From positions 1 to 64,000 of the forward strand of contig NZ_WQLV01000018.1 of the NCBI RefSeq assembly GCF_009753675.1: DNA of 64,000 nucleotides. Direction: 5' to 3'. The notes beneath the pieces are model-generated. The model was not told where the DNA came from, did not search any database, and saw only the letters and a list, made by a program, of their open reading frames with translations. Below are positions 26,285 to 36,100 of the stretch, one piece after another (the stretch's first letter is position 1; each line of letters begins with the position of its first letter). The translations under genes and the position numbers were made by a program. This DNA is from Parasedimentitalea huanghaiensis (GTDB lineage: Bacteria; Pseudomonadota; Alphaproteobacteria; Rhodobacterales; Rhodobacteraceae).

Positions 26285-27370
26285 ATGCCTAAGAAATCAC
26301 TTCTGATGATTGGCGTGTTTCTCTTGGCAACGACAATTTGGGCTGCATTGCCTCGGGTTTCAAACCCTTCGCCAGACTATCAAACCCAACCGACCAACGA
26401 TGGCTCACATGTCGAAAAGATACGCGCGGTTTGGCCCGGCCCCAATCCCGAAGACCGCGTTCGTGCACGAGTGGTAATGAGCGGTGAAGATATCATTTTC
26501 GAGGATGGACCGACCAGCCAAGTCATGAATACTCATTCAATAAGAAAATCTCTGCTTAGTTTGATCTATGGAATCGCGATTGACCAAGGTTTGATTGACC
26601 TCGAGGCGACACTGCAGGAGCTTGGAATCGATGAAAATATACCACTAACAAATCAAGAAAAATCGGCCACCGTCCGAAACTTACTTATGTATCGGTCTGG
26701 TATATATCTGCCTGCGGCTGGAGAACATGACAGCCAAATCACGGACAGACCAGCCCGTGAAGAGCATGAGCCTGGCGAATACTTTTTTGCCAATAATTTT
26801 GACGCCAATGCGCTTGGCACGATCTTCATTCAGGAAACAGGGTACGAGCTTGGACCGTTCATGGAGGAGTTCTTAGCAACACCTCTGGGTCTACAAGATT
26901 TCGACGCCAACAACGTGATCATGGGGGACCCATGGTTCTGGCCAAGTCAGGATACTAGGCACCTTCAGTACTATGTTTACATGAGCGCCCGGGATTTGGC
27001 TCGCATCGGCGCTATGGTTGCTCAGGACGGCCAATGGGGTGGTCGTAAAGTCATCCCGAAAGACTGGATCGAACTCATAACCGCCCCCCACAGCGACCTC
27101 GAAGAAAGCCATGTGCCAAATCACTTATATTCACACTTTGGCTTTCAGTGGTGGTTTCAAGAAGAAACAGGGACCGTTTGGGCCAACGGATATGGAGAAC
27201 ATTTTCTGATGGTTGACCCAACGCACGATCTTGTTTTGGTCGAACGAAATTTCTCAGGAAACTCGTTACTCAGTACTGCTCGCTGGTTGTCGAGCGGCAA
27301 TAAGTTTTCAGGGTCGTTGTGGGAGTTAATCGACACGCATGCGATGCTAGTTAAAATTTCTGACAGTTGA
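26285..27370 (+). CDS. Exported serine hydrolase, beta-lactamase fold
   Basis: This 361-residue protein starts with a hydrophobic signal (KKSLLMIGVFLLATTIWAALP). The SxxK motif is SIRK in MNTHSIRKSLLSLIYG (about 93). The usual YxN is replaced by FANN in EYFFANNFDANALG, and the third motif is NGYGEHF instead of HxG. The family includes 6-aminohexanoate-dimer hydrolase-like and EstB-like enzymes. The altered second and third motifs make beta-lactam hydrolysis unlikely. It lies 110 bases after the XRE gene on the same strand. Confidence 0.78.
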   Translation: MPKKSLLMIGVFLLATTIWAALPRVSNPSPDYQTQPTNDGSHVEKIRAVWPGPNPEDRVRARVVMSGEDIIFEDGPTSQVMNTHSIRKSLLSLIYGIAIDQGLIDLEATLQELGIDENIPLTNQEKSATVRNLLMYRSGIYLPAAGEHDSQITDRPAREEHEPGEYFFANNFDANALGTIFIQETGYELGPFMEEFLATPLGLQDFDANNVIMGDPWFWPSQDTRHLQYYVYMSARDLARIGAMVAQDGQWGGRKVIPKDWIELITAPHSDLEESHVPNHLYSHFGFQWWFQEETGTVWANGYGEHFLMVDPTHDLVLVERNFSGNSLLSTARWLSSGNKFSGSLWELIDTHAMLVKISDS

Positions 27371-27458
27371 TCCTGTTCTTCAAGGTGTTGGTCGAGAGGC
27401 AAACTCGTACGTGTTTTGCTCTTAGCCTGCGCCAAAGCATCATTTTTGAGCCACCTAC

Positions 27459-28661
27459 CTATTCACCCTCTGGCGCACGACGCCAATTTGGGAATGGGTC
27501 TTTTAAATGGGACCATGCTTCGGGGGTGAAGACTTGGGCGTCTTCGACAAGGGCGGCATCCAGCGCCGCAGTGATCATTTCCTTTTCCAATCCCGCGCCA
27601 ATAAGGACCAACTCTTGACGGCGATCCCCAAATGGTTCCCGCCAATGCTGCTCGAGATAGGCTGATCCTTGTGGAGTATCAGGACGTCGCTCTGGCAGCA
27701 CAGTGGCCCACCAAATGCCCAGAGGTTTGACGCTTGACATAGATCCAGCCAGTGAAAACTCTGCGTGGCAACCCAAAAATGTCCCTTTGCACGAAGGACT
27801 CCGGGCAGCGGGCCGTTGAGGGCCGCATACGATTTTTGAGGATCGAAAGGTTTGCGCGCACGGTAAACGAAGGAGGAAATTCCATATTCTTCTGTTTCGG
27901 GAATATGATCGGCAAACCCATATAGTTCTTTCGCCCAAAGTGGATTTTCTTGAGCCTTGTCAAAATCAAACAGACCAGTATCGAAAATTCGATCATGGGG
28001 TACTTTACCGTAATCCGCCTCGACAACCTGTGCGTCAGGATTCAGGGCCACAACAATCTTACGCGCCGCATCAAGTTGTTCATGGCTTGCGTCTGCCGCT
28101 TTGTTTAGCACGACGACATCCGCAAATTCGATCTGTTCAATAAGTAAGTTCACCAAGGAGCGGTCATCGCCCTCGCCCATCACTTCGCCACGATCCTTCA
28201 AAAAATCGTGGCTGGCATAGTCTTTGAGCAGATTTACACTGTCCACAACCGTGACCATTGTATCAAGTCGCGCTACATCGGATAGGCTCGCATCATCCCA
28301 TCGCGAAAGTCGAACGTTGCCGCAACAGGCAACGGTTCGGAGATTCCCGTAGATTCAATCAATAGATAATCGAACCGGCCTTCCGCTGCCAGCCGTGTCA
28401 CTTCTTGTAGCAGATCATTACGTAAGGTGCAGCAAATACATCCGTTGGTCATCTCCACAAGTTTTTCTTCAGTGTGACTCAAATCTGCCCCACCATCTCG
28501 AATGAGATCGGCGTCAATGTTAACTTCGGACATATCGTTCACAATGACCGCAACACGGCGTCCATCTCTATTACGTAATACTTCGTTGAGAAGTGTGGTC
28601 TTACCTGCGCCAAGAATCCTGAAAGGACAGTAACTGGAAGACGTGTGTCATGGTGTGTCAT
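27459..28661 (-). pseudogene. CobW/COG0523 zinc-chaperone GTPase, three frameshifts
   Basis: The reconstructed protein is a COG0523 GTPase. It begins [22 protein letters not shown], and the P-loop contains a one-base loss near 28610. It continues [13 protein letters not shown] and the metal site [11 protein letters not shown], then [22 protein letters not shown] second shift follows near 28300, then TMVTVVDSVNLLKDY and VVLNKAD. A third shift near 27765 precedes the CobW C-terminal EPFGDRRQELVLIGAGLEKE. These GTPases deliver zinc to target enzymes under zinc shortage. Its position 110 bases downstream of zinT and a Zur box fits that role. Three separate one-base errors imply loss of function. 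Confidence 0.88.
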
Positions 28662-28771
28662 GATCTGACCTAGCTGTGAGAATACCTATTTCAAGTTGAG
28701 CAACGCGCCATGGGCTATGGCTAGCGCGTCGCTCATTCGGAGAGCAGGCTCCCCTAACTTTTATGCACGTT

Positions 28772-29425
28772 TTAATGCGCCAACATCTCGTTCGCGATGT
28801 CCTCACCGCTCATTTCAATTGGGAAATAAGTCGGCCAATTTGTCCATTCAGTCAGAATTTGAGCGCGATCATTCCCCCAGTAAAGGTGGTAGTGATCGGC
28901 TTTTGTAGGAACTATTTTATGGTCACTGAACTGAATGGACGCCGGTGCTTCAGCGTCACCACCTGATTTTTTAAAGAGAAATCGCACACCTTGATTGCCC
29001 GATTCATATGTCAGAATTTCGTACCCATCGTCTTCGTACTCACCTTGAATTGGTGTGCCATCTCGAAAGAATGTCACGGTTGAGCCGTTGATCAAAATAC
29101 GTTCCACGTCAGTTTTGTAACCCGCTTGATAGTACGCATGATATTCCTCAACGGTCTTTTCGCCATTTTCGGCCTTATGCGTCATGACAGCATCTAAGGT
29201 GCCATCATTTAGATATGGGTGGATGGATTGCCAATCAGCAGCCCAATCAGACAAGGGACGCGCTTGAATCTCTGCTGCATTGATAAGGGAGGGCCCATCA
29301 GCCTTATGGGCGTGGGTATGTGATGGTGTCTGAGTTGCCGCTTGCTGAGCTGTCGCTTGTGTTGAAAACACAATCATTGCGCCAAGCGCAATGATGCCAG
29401 CTTGTTTGAGTGTTGTGCGTTGCAT
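28772..29425 (-). CDS. zinT: Periplasmic zinc-binding protein ZinT
   Basis: This 217-residue protein has a signal peptide ending ATA at residue 26, then a His-rich linker SHTHAHK (about 35-41). The ZinT domain follows: LSDWAADWQSIHPYLNDGTLD, then GYKTDVERILINGSTVTFFRDG, then SGNQGVRFLFK. The ligand-bearing FSDHKIVPTKADHYHLYWG and TNWPTYFPIEMSGEDIANEML end it. ZinT binds zinc in the periplasm under zinc limitation and hands it to the ZnuABC importer. I chose the ATG at 29425 because it opens a standard signal peptide. An upstream in-frame ATG would run through the Zur box. The downstream partner GTPase is broken. Confidence 0.93.
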   Translation of the reverse strand: MQRTTLKQAGIIALGAMIVFSTQATAQQAATQTPSHTHAHKADGPSLINAAEIQARPLSDWAADWQSIHPYLNDGTLDAVMTHKAENGEKTVEEYHAYYQAGYKTDVERILINGSTVTFFRDGTPIQGEYEDDGYEILTYESGNQGVRFLFKKSGGDAEAPASIQFSDHKIVPTKADHYHLYWGNDRAQILTEWTNWPTYFPIEMSGEDIANEMLAH

Positions 29426-29453
29426 GAAGTTTCCAATTCTCGCCATATGATTC

Positions 29454-29471
29454 GTTATGTTATTACATAGC
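29454..29471. promoter_or_regulatory. Zur box upstream of zinT
   Basis: GTTATGTTATTACATAGC is an imperfect palindrome (14 of 18 positions symmetric). It closely matches the Zur consensus built around TGTTATnnnATAACA-like sequences. It lies 29 bases upstream of the zinT start, where a repressor would block the promoter. This predicts induction on zinc depletion. Confidence 0.75.
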
Positions 29472-30066
29472 ATGGCTCGCTGTAGCATTGAATAAATATG
29501 ATATTCAAGACGCGTCGAATGTTTCCCGCGTAACTTTTCTTGGCTAGACCAATTGTCAAATGCAGTCCTGAGTGACTAGCGCAACGCAGATATGCTTTTC
29601 ACACAGGTATGCAGATTGATCATGTCTGTTTTGGACTGGGGCCGGTCTTTAGGCGGGTTTCGCGTAAATAGCGGTTCCGGGTCGTTCTCTGCCGTCTGGT
29701 CAACATCAGTAAATGACTGCAAGGCCCCGCATTGCTGCCATTGAAGGGCGTTTGTTGGACTCATCTCTGCAATGTCGGCTAACCGCCATTTCGGGTCCTT
29801 GGTGGGCAGAGCAGCATCCGTCACTTTGTCCGCTCAGCCGCCACTCGCCGTGAGAAGCGTCAAAGACCGCTGAGCGGACAAAACTGACCTTGGATTTCCC
29901 GACTTCGCTGGCGCGGCATTTTCTCGAACTTGCAGCAGCTTTCATGCAGCTACGCAGCATAGGTCACCAAAGCAGTCATTAGAATTCGAGATTAGCAGAT
30001 GCGAAATTCGAACCACCTTTTCTCTGCGGCTGTGCCTATGACTGCTTCGGCCTAAGTACTTTCAAA
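29472..30066. repeat. Intergenic tract with repeat A fragments
   Basis: No gene seen. About 29690-29880 aligns with about 32720-32850: an ATGACTGCAA block, then GTTGGACTC, then TGCAATGTCGGCTAA, then GCATTTCGG/TTCGCGACC variants and CAGCATCCGTCAC. The right part (about 29830-29880) has GTCCGCTCAG and CTGAGCGGAC, a perfect 10-bp inverted repeat, with CGCCACTCGCC between. Confidence 0.45.
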
Positions 30067-30720
30067 CTACGTTTGCAGCATTGACCAGCCATAAAACAGG
30101 GTCACACCAAGTGTATAAACCGCAAGAATGACCACATTGACCGGATTTCCAGACAGTTTCGGTGTCTTGATCTGGGATACATTCAATCCCGCAAGGCACA
30201 GACCACACACCGCCAGAATGATCGCAAACGTTGAGCGCTCAAAGTATCCCGCAAACATGACGACAAACACAAGAATGATGCTGTTGTTATCAATGGCTAG
30301 CCCGGTATATTTAGCATCCCCCGACAACCCGAAGGTGCTGAAATAGCTCAGGCGGATCGCACCAAAGACCAACGTCACGAACACGACGGGCAGAAACACG
30401 GTACTAAAATCGGCATAACTCAGGATGAGAATGGCAGGCGTGACGCCGTAGCTGACAATATCGATCAGCAGATCAAGCGTACCGCCGAAGGCCCGATCAT
30501 CCCCAGTGCGGCCTTTCATTTTGCGTGCAATCAATCCATCGGCCCAATCAAATCCCACGGCCCAAATCATGCCGATCATCGCTGCCGGGTACATCCCAAT
30601 GATCAAAAAATAGATCGCCAGCAGCGAACACCCCAAGCCCGCAAGCGAGCAGATATTGGGCAGATCTTTGATGTAGGATAGGATCGGTGGGTTCGGCGCG
30701 GCAGCGTTTTCGATTGTCAT
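30067..30720 (-). CDS. CDP-alcohol phosphatidyltransferase family protein
   Basis: This is a 217-residue inner-membrane enzyme with about six membrane segments. The catalytic signature DG-x2-AR-x-G-x3-D-x3-D is present: DWADGLIARK, then after a charged stretch GGTLDLLIDIVSYGVTP (about 56-92). Family members transfer a phospho-alcohol between CDP-activated and free partners in phospholipid synthesis. The segment DIVSYGVTP resembles phosphatidylserine synthases. It is divergent from a cytidylyltransferase gene, so the pair may make and use a CDP-alcohol. Confidence 0.85.
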   Translation of the reverse strand: MTIENAAAPNPPILSYIKDLPNICSLAGLGCSLLAIYFLIIGMYPAAMIGMIWAVGFDWADGLIARKMKGRTGDDRAFGGTLDLLIDIVSYGVTPAILILSYADFSTVFLPVVFVTLVFGAIRLSYFSTFGLSGDAKYTGLAIDNNSIILVFVVMFAGYFERSTFAIILAVCGLCLAGLNVSQIKTPKLSGNPVNVVILAVYTLGVTLFYGWSMLQT

Positions 30721-30797
30721 GAGACATCCTTTGAGTTAACAGAACTGACACCTTGTCAACATTTGACAGGCAATCTCTGCTTTCCATTCTGAGTGCA

Positions 30798-30880
30798 TTT
30801 GAAACGTGTCGTTTCAAAACATCAATTAACTCTGGGCTTCTGAAAGCCTAGAGATATCTCAGTTTAATTGTTTGAAACAA
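30798..30880. promoter_or_regulatory. Two GTTTCAAA palindromes in a divergent promoter
   Basis: TTTGAAAC and GTTTCAAA flank a 5-base spacer (30798-30818), a perfect 8-bp inverted repeat. TTGTTT-G-AAACAA (30868-30880) is a second perfect palindrome containing TTTGAAAC again. They lie between the divergent CDP-alcohol transferase and cytidylyltransferase genes and probably bind one shared regulator, which is not encoded nearby. Confidence 0.5.
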
Positions 30881-30960
30881 CTGAACAAAATTCACGCACA
30901 CGCGCATTCAGATGCCCTGTGCTACCACCGATGACGGGTGGGCAAAAGGATAAAGCGAAA

Positions 30961-31392
30961 ATGATCGTCTATACCGTTGGCACGTTCGACCTGCTTCATG
31001 TTGGCCACCTGGCATTGTTGAAACACTGTAAATCTTTGGGCGATACCTTGGCCGTTGGAGTAGCCTCTGATGAGGTCGTGAACCTGTACAAACCCAACGT
31101 TCCAGTTGTCCCATTGGAACAACGGGTTGAGATGCTTGAAGCCCTTAGTTGCGTCGACATTGTGCGCCCCTATCACGCGCTAGAATACGTTTCGGGCTGC
31201 AAAGCTGTCGGTGCCGATATCTTTGTAATTGGCGAAGATTGGGGCACTAATTCCCACAACCTCGATGTTGATTCCTATCTGAAAGAGATGGGCAAAGAAA
31301 TCGCGCAGGTGCGTTACAACCCGCGCACATCGTCCACAAAAATAAAACAGATGGTTCTGGCACAGTCCCAAGCCAGCAATCGACCGCACTGA
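30961..31392 (+). CDS. Glycerol-3-phosphate cytidylyltransferase-like nucleotidyltransferase
   Basis: This 143-residue enzyme of the TagD/cytidylyltransferase family has the HxGH motif in YTVGTFDLLHVGHLALL (residues 3-19), the RVEMLEAL segment and the C-terminal RTSSTKIK motif. This class joins a phospho-alcohol to CTP, giving a CDP-alcohol and pyrophosphate. I chose the ATG at 30961, preceded by AAAGGATAAAG, because the family begins here and upstream codons add an atypical leader. Its divergent neighbour consumes CDP-alcohols, so a small head-group pathway is likely. The alcohol is unknown. Confidence 0.87.
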   Translation: MIVYTVGTFDLLHVGHLALLKHCKSLGDTLAVGVASDEVVNLYKPNVPVVPLEQRVEMLEALSCVDIVRPYHALEYVSGCKAVGADIFVIGEDWGTNSHNLDVDSYLKEMGKEIAQVRYNPRTSSTKIKQMVLAQSQASNRPH

Positions 31393-31459
31393 TACCACCC
31401 GCCGGTTTGCGGCCTCTTTTCGGCGTCGACCCCCATTTGTCTCACAAAAGGTGACCCAT

Positions 31460-32011
31460 ATGATGGCACTCTACTCCAAGCCTGCGGCGTTCAGCGCGGG
31501 TGAGTGTGAGCGTATCATTGCGGCCATCACCGCTGTGCCGTCCAACGATGCGATGCTTGTAGGTCAGACGAAAGACCAGTCAGTGCGCAGAGCAAAACTG
31601 GTCTGGGTGGATGACGTCGACGGGCTGGGCTGGGTCATGGACCGCTTAATCGAAATTGTCCGAAAATCCAATGCCGTCCAATTTGATTTTGACCTGCGCG
31701 AGTTTGCCGAGAGCCCTCAGGTCGCAAGTTACAAGGCCTCAGACAGCGGACATTTTTCTTGGCACTCCGACATTGGCGATGGCCCCATGGCACGTAAACG
31801 CAAGCTCACATTGGTACTACAGCTTAGTTTGCCAAGTTCGTACGAGGGTGGCGATCTAGAGGTTATGCCAAGTGCTCAGGTCTTATCTGCAAACCGCGCT
31901 CAAGGGTGTGTCAGCATCTTCCCCAGCTTTGTGCTTCATCAGGTGGTTCCCGTGCAACACGGCGTGCGCCATTCCTTGACACTATGGGCACATGGGCCTG
32001 CGTTCAGATGA
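31460..32011 (+). CDS. 2-oxoglutarate/Fe(II)-dependent oxygenase (PKHD-type)
   Basis: This 183-residue oxygenase has the iron facial triad HxD...H: WHSDIGDG (about 101-108) and LHQVVPVQHGVRHSLTLWAHGP near the C-terminus, with the Arg that binds 2-oxoglutarate in GVRHSLTLW. A GGDLEV segment and the FPSFVLHQV strand are typical of prolyl-4-hydroxylase-like enzymes. I chose the ATG at 31460, shortly after AAAAGGTGACC. It lies 68 bases after the cytidylyltransferase and may hydroxylate a lipid head-group precursor or a protein. The substrate is not evident. Confidence 0.82.
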   Translation: MMALYSKPAAFSAGECERIIAAITAVPSNDAMLVGQTKDQSVRRAKLVWVDDVDGLGWVMDRLIEIVRKSNAVQFDFDLREFAESPQVASYKASDSGHFSWHSDIGDGPMARKRKLTLVLQLSLPSSYEGGDLEVMPSAQVLSANRAQGCVSIFPSFVLHQVVPVQHGVRHSLTLWAHGPAFR

Positions 32012-32042
32012 AACGCCTCACCGGTTGCGTCGCAGTGGCCCG

Positions 32043-32324
32043 TTAAAAATCGTCGAATTCGGGCACATTTCCAATCCGAACAAGGAACGTCGGCGCACTT
32101 ATCTCGCCCGAACTTGAATCCTCAACAATCATATAGGCATCTGCACCGGCGCAATCTGGCGATTGGCTCGCACGTTCCGCTCGGCTTTCGGCTTCTTGTG
32201 CCGTTGAATACTGGAACTGTTTGTCAATTTTCACACCCGCTGGTGCGCCCTTTGTCCCCTTGGCATCGACATAGGTTTGACAAATGTAATGGGTTTTTGA
32301 CGTGTCGCCGTTATCGTCTGACAT
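32043..32324 (-). CDS. Small protein of unknown function
   Basis: This 93-residue acidic protein begins MSDDNGDTSKTHYICQTYVDAKGTKG. It contains an AQEAESRAERASQSPDCAGADAYMIVEDSSSGEI segment that looks like a compact alpha/beta domain. No membrane segment is present. I chose the ATG at 32324 because AAGGA lies eight bases upstream. I do not recognise the family. It is convergent with the oxygenase gene. Confidence 0.6.
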   Translation of the reverse strand: MSDDNGDTSKTHYICQTYVDAKGTKGAPAGVKIDKQFQYSTAQEAESRAERASQSPDCAGADAYMIVEDSSSGEISAPTFLVRIGNVPEFDDF

Positions 32325-33115
32325 TTGGGCAATCCTTGAAAGAACTTTGGAGGAGAACGTAGTCAGAGCCAATCTGCGGCTCTCAACGCGCGATCGCTCA
32401 GAAACCTGAACGTTCGAGATCAACGACCACTATCCTACATGAACTAGAAAGTCCGTCGCAAACTTCATAAAAGAAGCTGCCGAATTCCGAAAGTTCGATC
32501 TGGTGCGATGGCCTTTGGGGGGTTCTTCTCCGAGGTGGTCCGCAAGAATGACCGGTTTTCCCGCCCCGCAGCAGCTGCCAGACTCACGCTGACGCAGCAA
32601 TTTTTGCGCCGCGAGCGCACGTAGCAGGAAAACCAAATTCACACAATGGGCTCGAACCGACCGTTCGCCGCATTGGCCATGAACGGCTGTTATGGGCCGG
32701 TAGTTCCAGTTCAGCCTACAACAGTGAATGACTGCAACGATCTCCTAGCCGCCGTTGACGGGGGTTAGTTGGACTCGTCCCCGCAATGTCGGCTAATAGT
32801 CATTTCGCGACCTTGGTGCGCAGCGCAGTATCCGTCACAAAGGGCGGGGAGTCGGCGTTCGCCGCAGAATGCATCAACGGCAGCTATGCGCAGTTATTGA
32901 TCTTTGCAAAGTCGGCCCCAAGGACGCGCCGACATGTCGCGAACGGTCCACTGCTGCCAATCGGGACAACGGCGGCGAATGGCTGGTTAGGGTCCAGTTT
33001 CAGTTTTCATAAAGAACAATCAATGCTCGTTTTTCAAAAGGCTTTGGATCATTCCACACAAGACACCAACTCAATTGGTGCACTTCTGAAACTGCGTAGA
33101 ACAGGAAACTTGTAG
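32325..33115. repeat. Intergenic tract with repeat A copy
   Basis: No gene supported. A GAACTAGAAAGTC piece (about 32439) recalls family B. Positions about 32740-32990 carry a long repeat A copy with CAATGTCGGCTAA, CATCAACGGCAGCTATGCGC, AGTTATTGATCTTTGCAAAG and CGCCGACATGTCGCGAACGG in this order. The 109-codon frame over it (32786-33115) is not maintained in other copies. Confidence 0.5.
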
Positions 33116-36100
33116 TCACTTGGCGCATGTAATTGCTTTTTGCAGAGCCACTGCGATTTGATGCCTTTTGAAAGGTTTGGTCAACAACACATCACCTGCA
33201 CCAAGAAATCCAGAATCTTTTGCCGCTTCTGCCGAGTAGCCGGACATGAAAATAATCTTCAGGTTTGGGAAGCGAGCTTTAGCTTCCGCTGCAAATTCCG
33301 GTCCGCTCATGCCACCTGGAAGCACCACATCCGACAACAGCAGATCAAACTGCTTCCCAGATCCTAAAGCTTCTCGAGCTGCGACTGTCCCATCTACGCT
33401 GGTTACCTGATATCCCAACCTACCAAGCATCCTGTTTGTAAGTTCTCGTACCATGGGGTCATCTTCAATTAGTAAAACAGGCTCATTGCTGCCAAGTGGC
33501 GTTTCGACAACGTTTTCTTTAATTGGTTTTACCGCGAGCGAGTGATCTCGAGGCAAGTAAAGCTTGATTGTAGTTCCTTGACCCAGCTCACTGTAAATGC
33601 TGACATGCCCTCCGGATTGCTTAGCAAAACCATAGATCATTGATAGCCCTAAACCGGATCCCTGACCGACCTCTTTAGTCGTGTAGAAAGGCTCGAATGC
33701 TCGCTCCTGCACTTCTTTTGTCATTCCGGTGCCGCTGTCAGAAACAGCCAGCACCACAAAATCACCCTTTGCTGCCTCAGGATTTTTAGCCACATAGCCT
33801 TCATCAAGGCTGGTATTATAGCATTCGATGGTGAGAGTGCCACCATCGGGCATTGCGTGCTGGGCGTTTATCGCAAGGTTAAGAAGAGCGTCTTCGACCC
33901 GGCTGGGATCGGCAGCCGCCGACCAGAGGTTCGAAGGCTCCGGGAATTTTAACAAGATCGTTTCGCCAAGAGATCGGGTAAGTAAATCTGACATCCCTTC
34001 TACCAAAACAGAAAGGTCGATAGGCTGCGTTGTCAGGGACTGTTGCCGCGAGAACGCAAGTAACCGGTGCGTCAGTTCAGCACCCCGATCTGATGTGCGG
34101 ATGATATCCAGCAACAGATCCTTGTTGAAAGCACCTTGGGACTGCATCTCCTCTGCTAACCCAAGAACGATGGCCAGCAGATTATTGAAGTCATGGGCTA
34201 TGCCACCCGTCAACTGACCGACAGCTTCCATTTTTTGGGCCTGCCGCAGACGTTCTTCAGCTACCTTTGCGTCGGTGACATCCTCAACCAGGACATATAG
34301 CCCCATCACGCTACCGTCCTTAGTAAAATCGGGCACATAGGTGCTGTGTACATCGCGCGTGCCACCATCCTTGAACGGCACCGTAGTCTCGTAGACAACT
34401 GTTTCCCCTTTCAGGGCTCGCTCCAAATGTTTTTCTATCACCCCATAGGCAACGTCACCTATCACGGCTTTGACATGTTGGCCTTTGAACTCGCCTTGCG
34501 CGTCACCGAACCAATCCTCGTAAACTTTATTGTTGAATTGGTAGCGCCTGTTAGCATCCACATATGCAATCAGAAGAGGCACTGAATCCGTCAGCAATCG
34601 TAACCGCTCCTCGCTGTCGCGCAGGGCTTCGGCTGCAAGGACAAAACGTTTTGCGATACTCAATCGCCACATCATGAAGCCAATCAAGGAGCCAAGGAGA
34701 ACAAGTATCACAGCGGCTTGAAACCAGATTTCTTGCCAGAATGGTGGGTGAACGGTAACTACAAGACTAGTACTTTCACCCCAGGGGCCATCCCCGACCC
34801 GACCCTGAACAATCAGAGTATACTGCCCACCAGGAACCCTGCTGTACCTGCCAAGTGACGCACTGTCGGCGACAAACCAGTCCCTTGCGAAGTTCTCTAG
34901 CTTGTAGCGAATATCCCGGTTTGCGTGCCCAGCACGTCCAATGACCGATGCCTCAAACTCGAAGTCGGTAATGGGCCAATGGATTTCGACCTCTTTGGTA
35001 CGCTCAACTGCGGTTTGAAGAGGCATATCCACACCGCTTTGCGTTAGAGAGGTGAAGATCACACGCGGCAGCGCGCCCTCATCCGTTAACAAGGGAATTG
35101 AAATTACGCCCATTCCTGACAACGTGCCAAGCATAAGATCCTGGCTGCTGGTCATGAATGTTCCTCCGGGCCAACTTAGAAAAACATCACTTGGCAGCGC
35201 ATCCTTGCGGCCATAAGTGGCGACAACACGCCTGCTGCTTGGATCGAACTGAAACACCCCGGCGTTGGTTACTAACCAGAGAAAGCCCTTTTCGTCGGTC
35301 TCGATTGCAAAGATCGTATTGGTTGTGAGGCCGGTCTTGCGCCCCATTCGTTCGAATGTTCCTGTGGATTCATCAAAAACATTCAGGCCGCCTTCAACGG
35401 TGGCTACCCAAAGCTGCCCCTGTGGGCCCAGCTCAACTTCTGACACATTGGAACTGCCGATCGACGTCGGGTCATCGGGGTCGTGAAGGTAGGATGCAAT
35501 GACCTTTTCGCCATCGAATTTTAGCAAACCTTGCCCCCAAGTGGAGAGCCAAAAGGTTCCGCCCTGGGAGACTGCAACCCGAGAGACAAATGCTGCCGTG
35601 ATCCCGGCTTCCATGTTCGAAGAACTGTTGAAAAACTGGTAGTCCCCGTTTGCTGTATCGACCCGGCCTAGGCCACTTGTTTGCGATCCAAACCAAATGA
35701 CTTCCGGGTTGCTCGGGTCATAGACCCCGCCCCAGGTCCCAAATGCCGATTGCGGTGATTTCAGCCGTCTCAGAACTGTCCGAGAAGGGACATCAACCAG
35801 CAGAAAACTGGAATCAACTTCGCCGATCCAAAGCCTTTCGTCAGCGGCCTGTAGAATTGTGTTCACTTCGTTTAACGCTAGAGTATGACTGGGATTTTCA
35901 GAAAGGTCCGAGACAGGCTGCCAGCGCGAATAGCTTTTGGTTTCCTTGTTGTAGCGCTTGAGCCCGCCAACGCCGCCAACCCAAACGCCGCCTGAGCTAT
36001 CTTCACTAACCGCCAAAACTGGTTCTAGGTGCTTTTCAGGTAGGCCCTCATTTTCAAAGCGGGCGGTCCAGATCGACCGGTCCGGGAAAATCCTATAGAT

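Noticed and set aside
32786-33115. 109-codon plus-strand frame as a gene
   Set aside because: It lies over a repeat A copy and the frame is not kept in the other copies.
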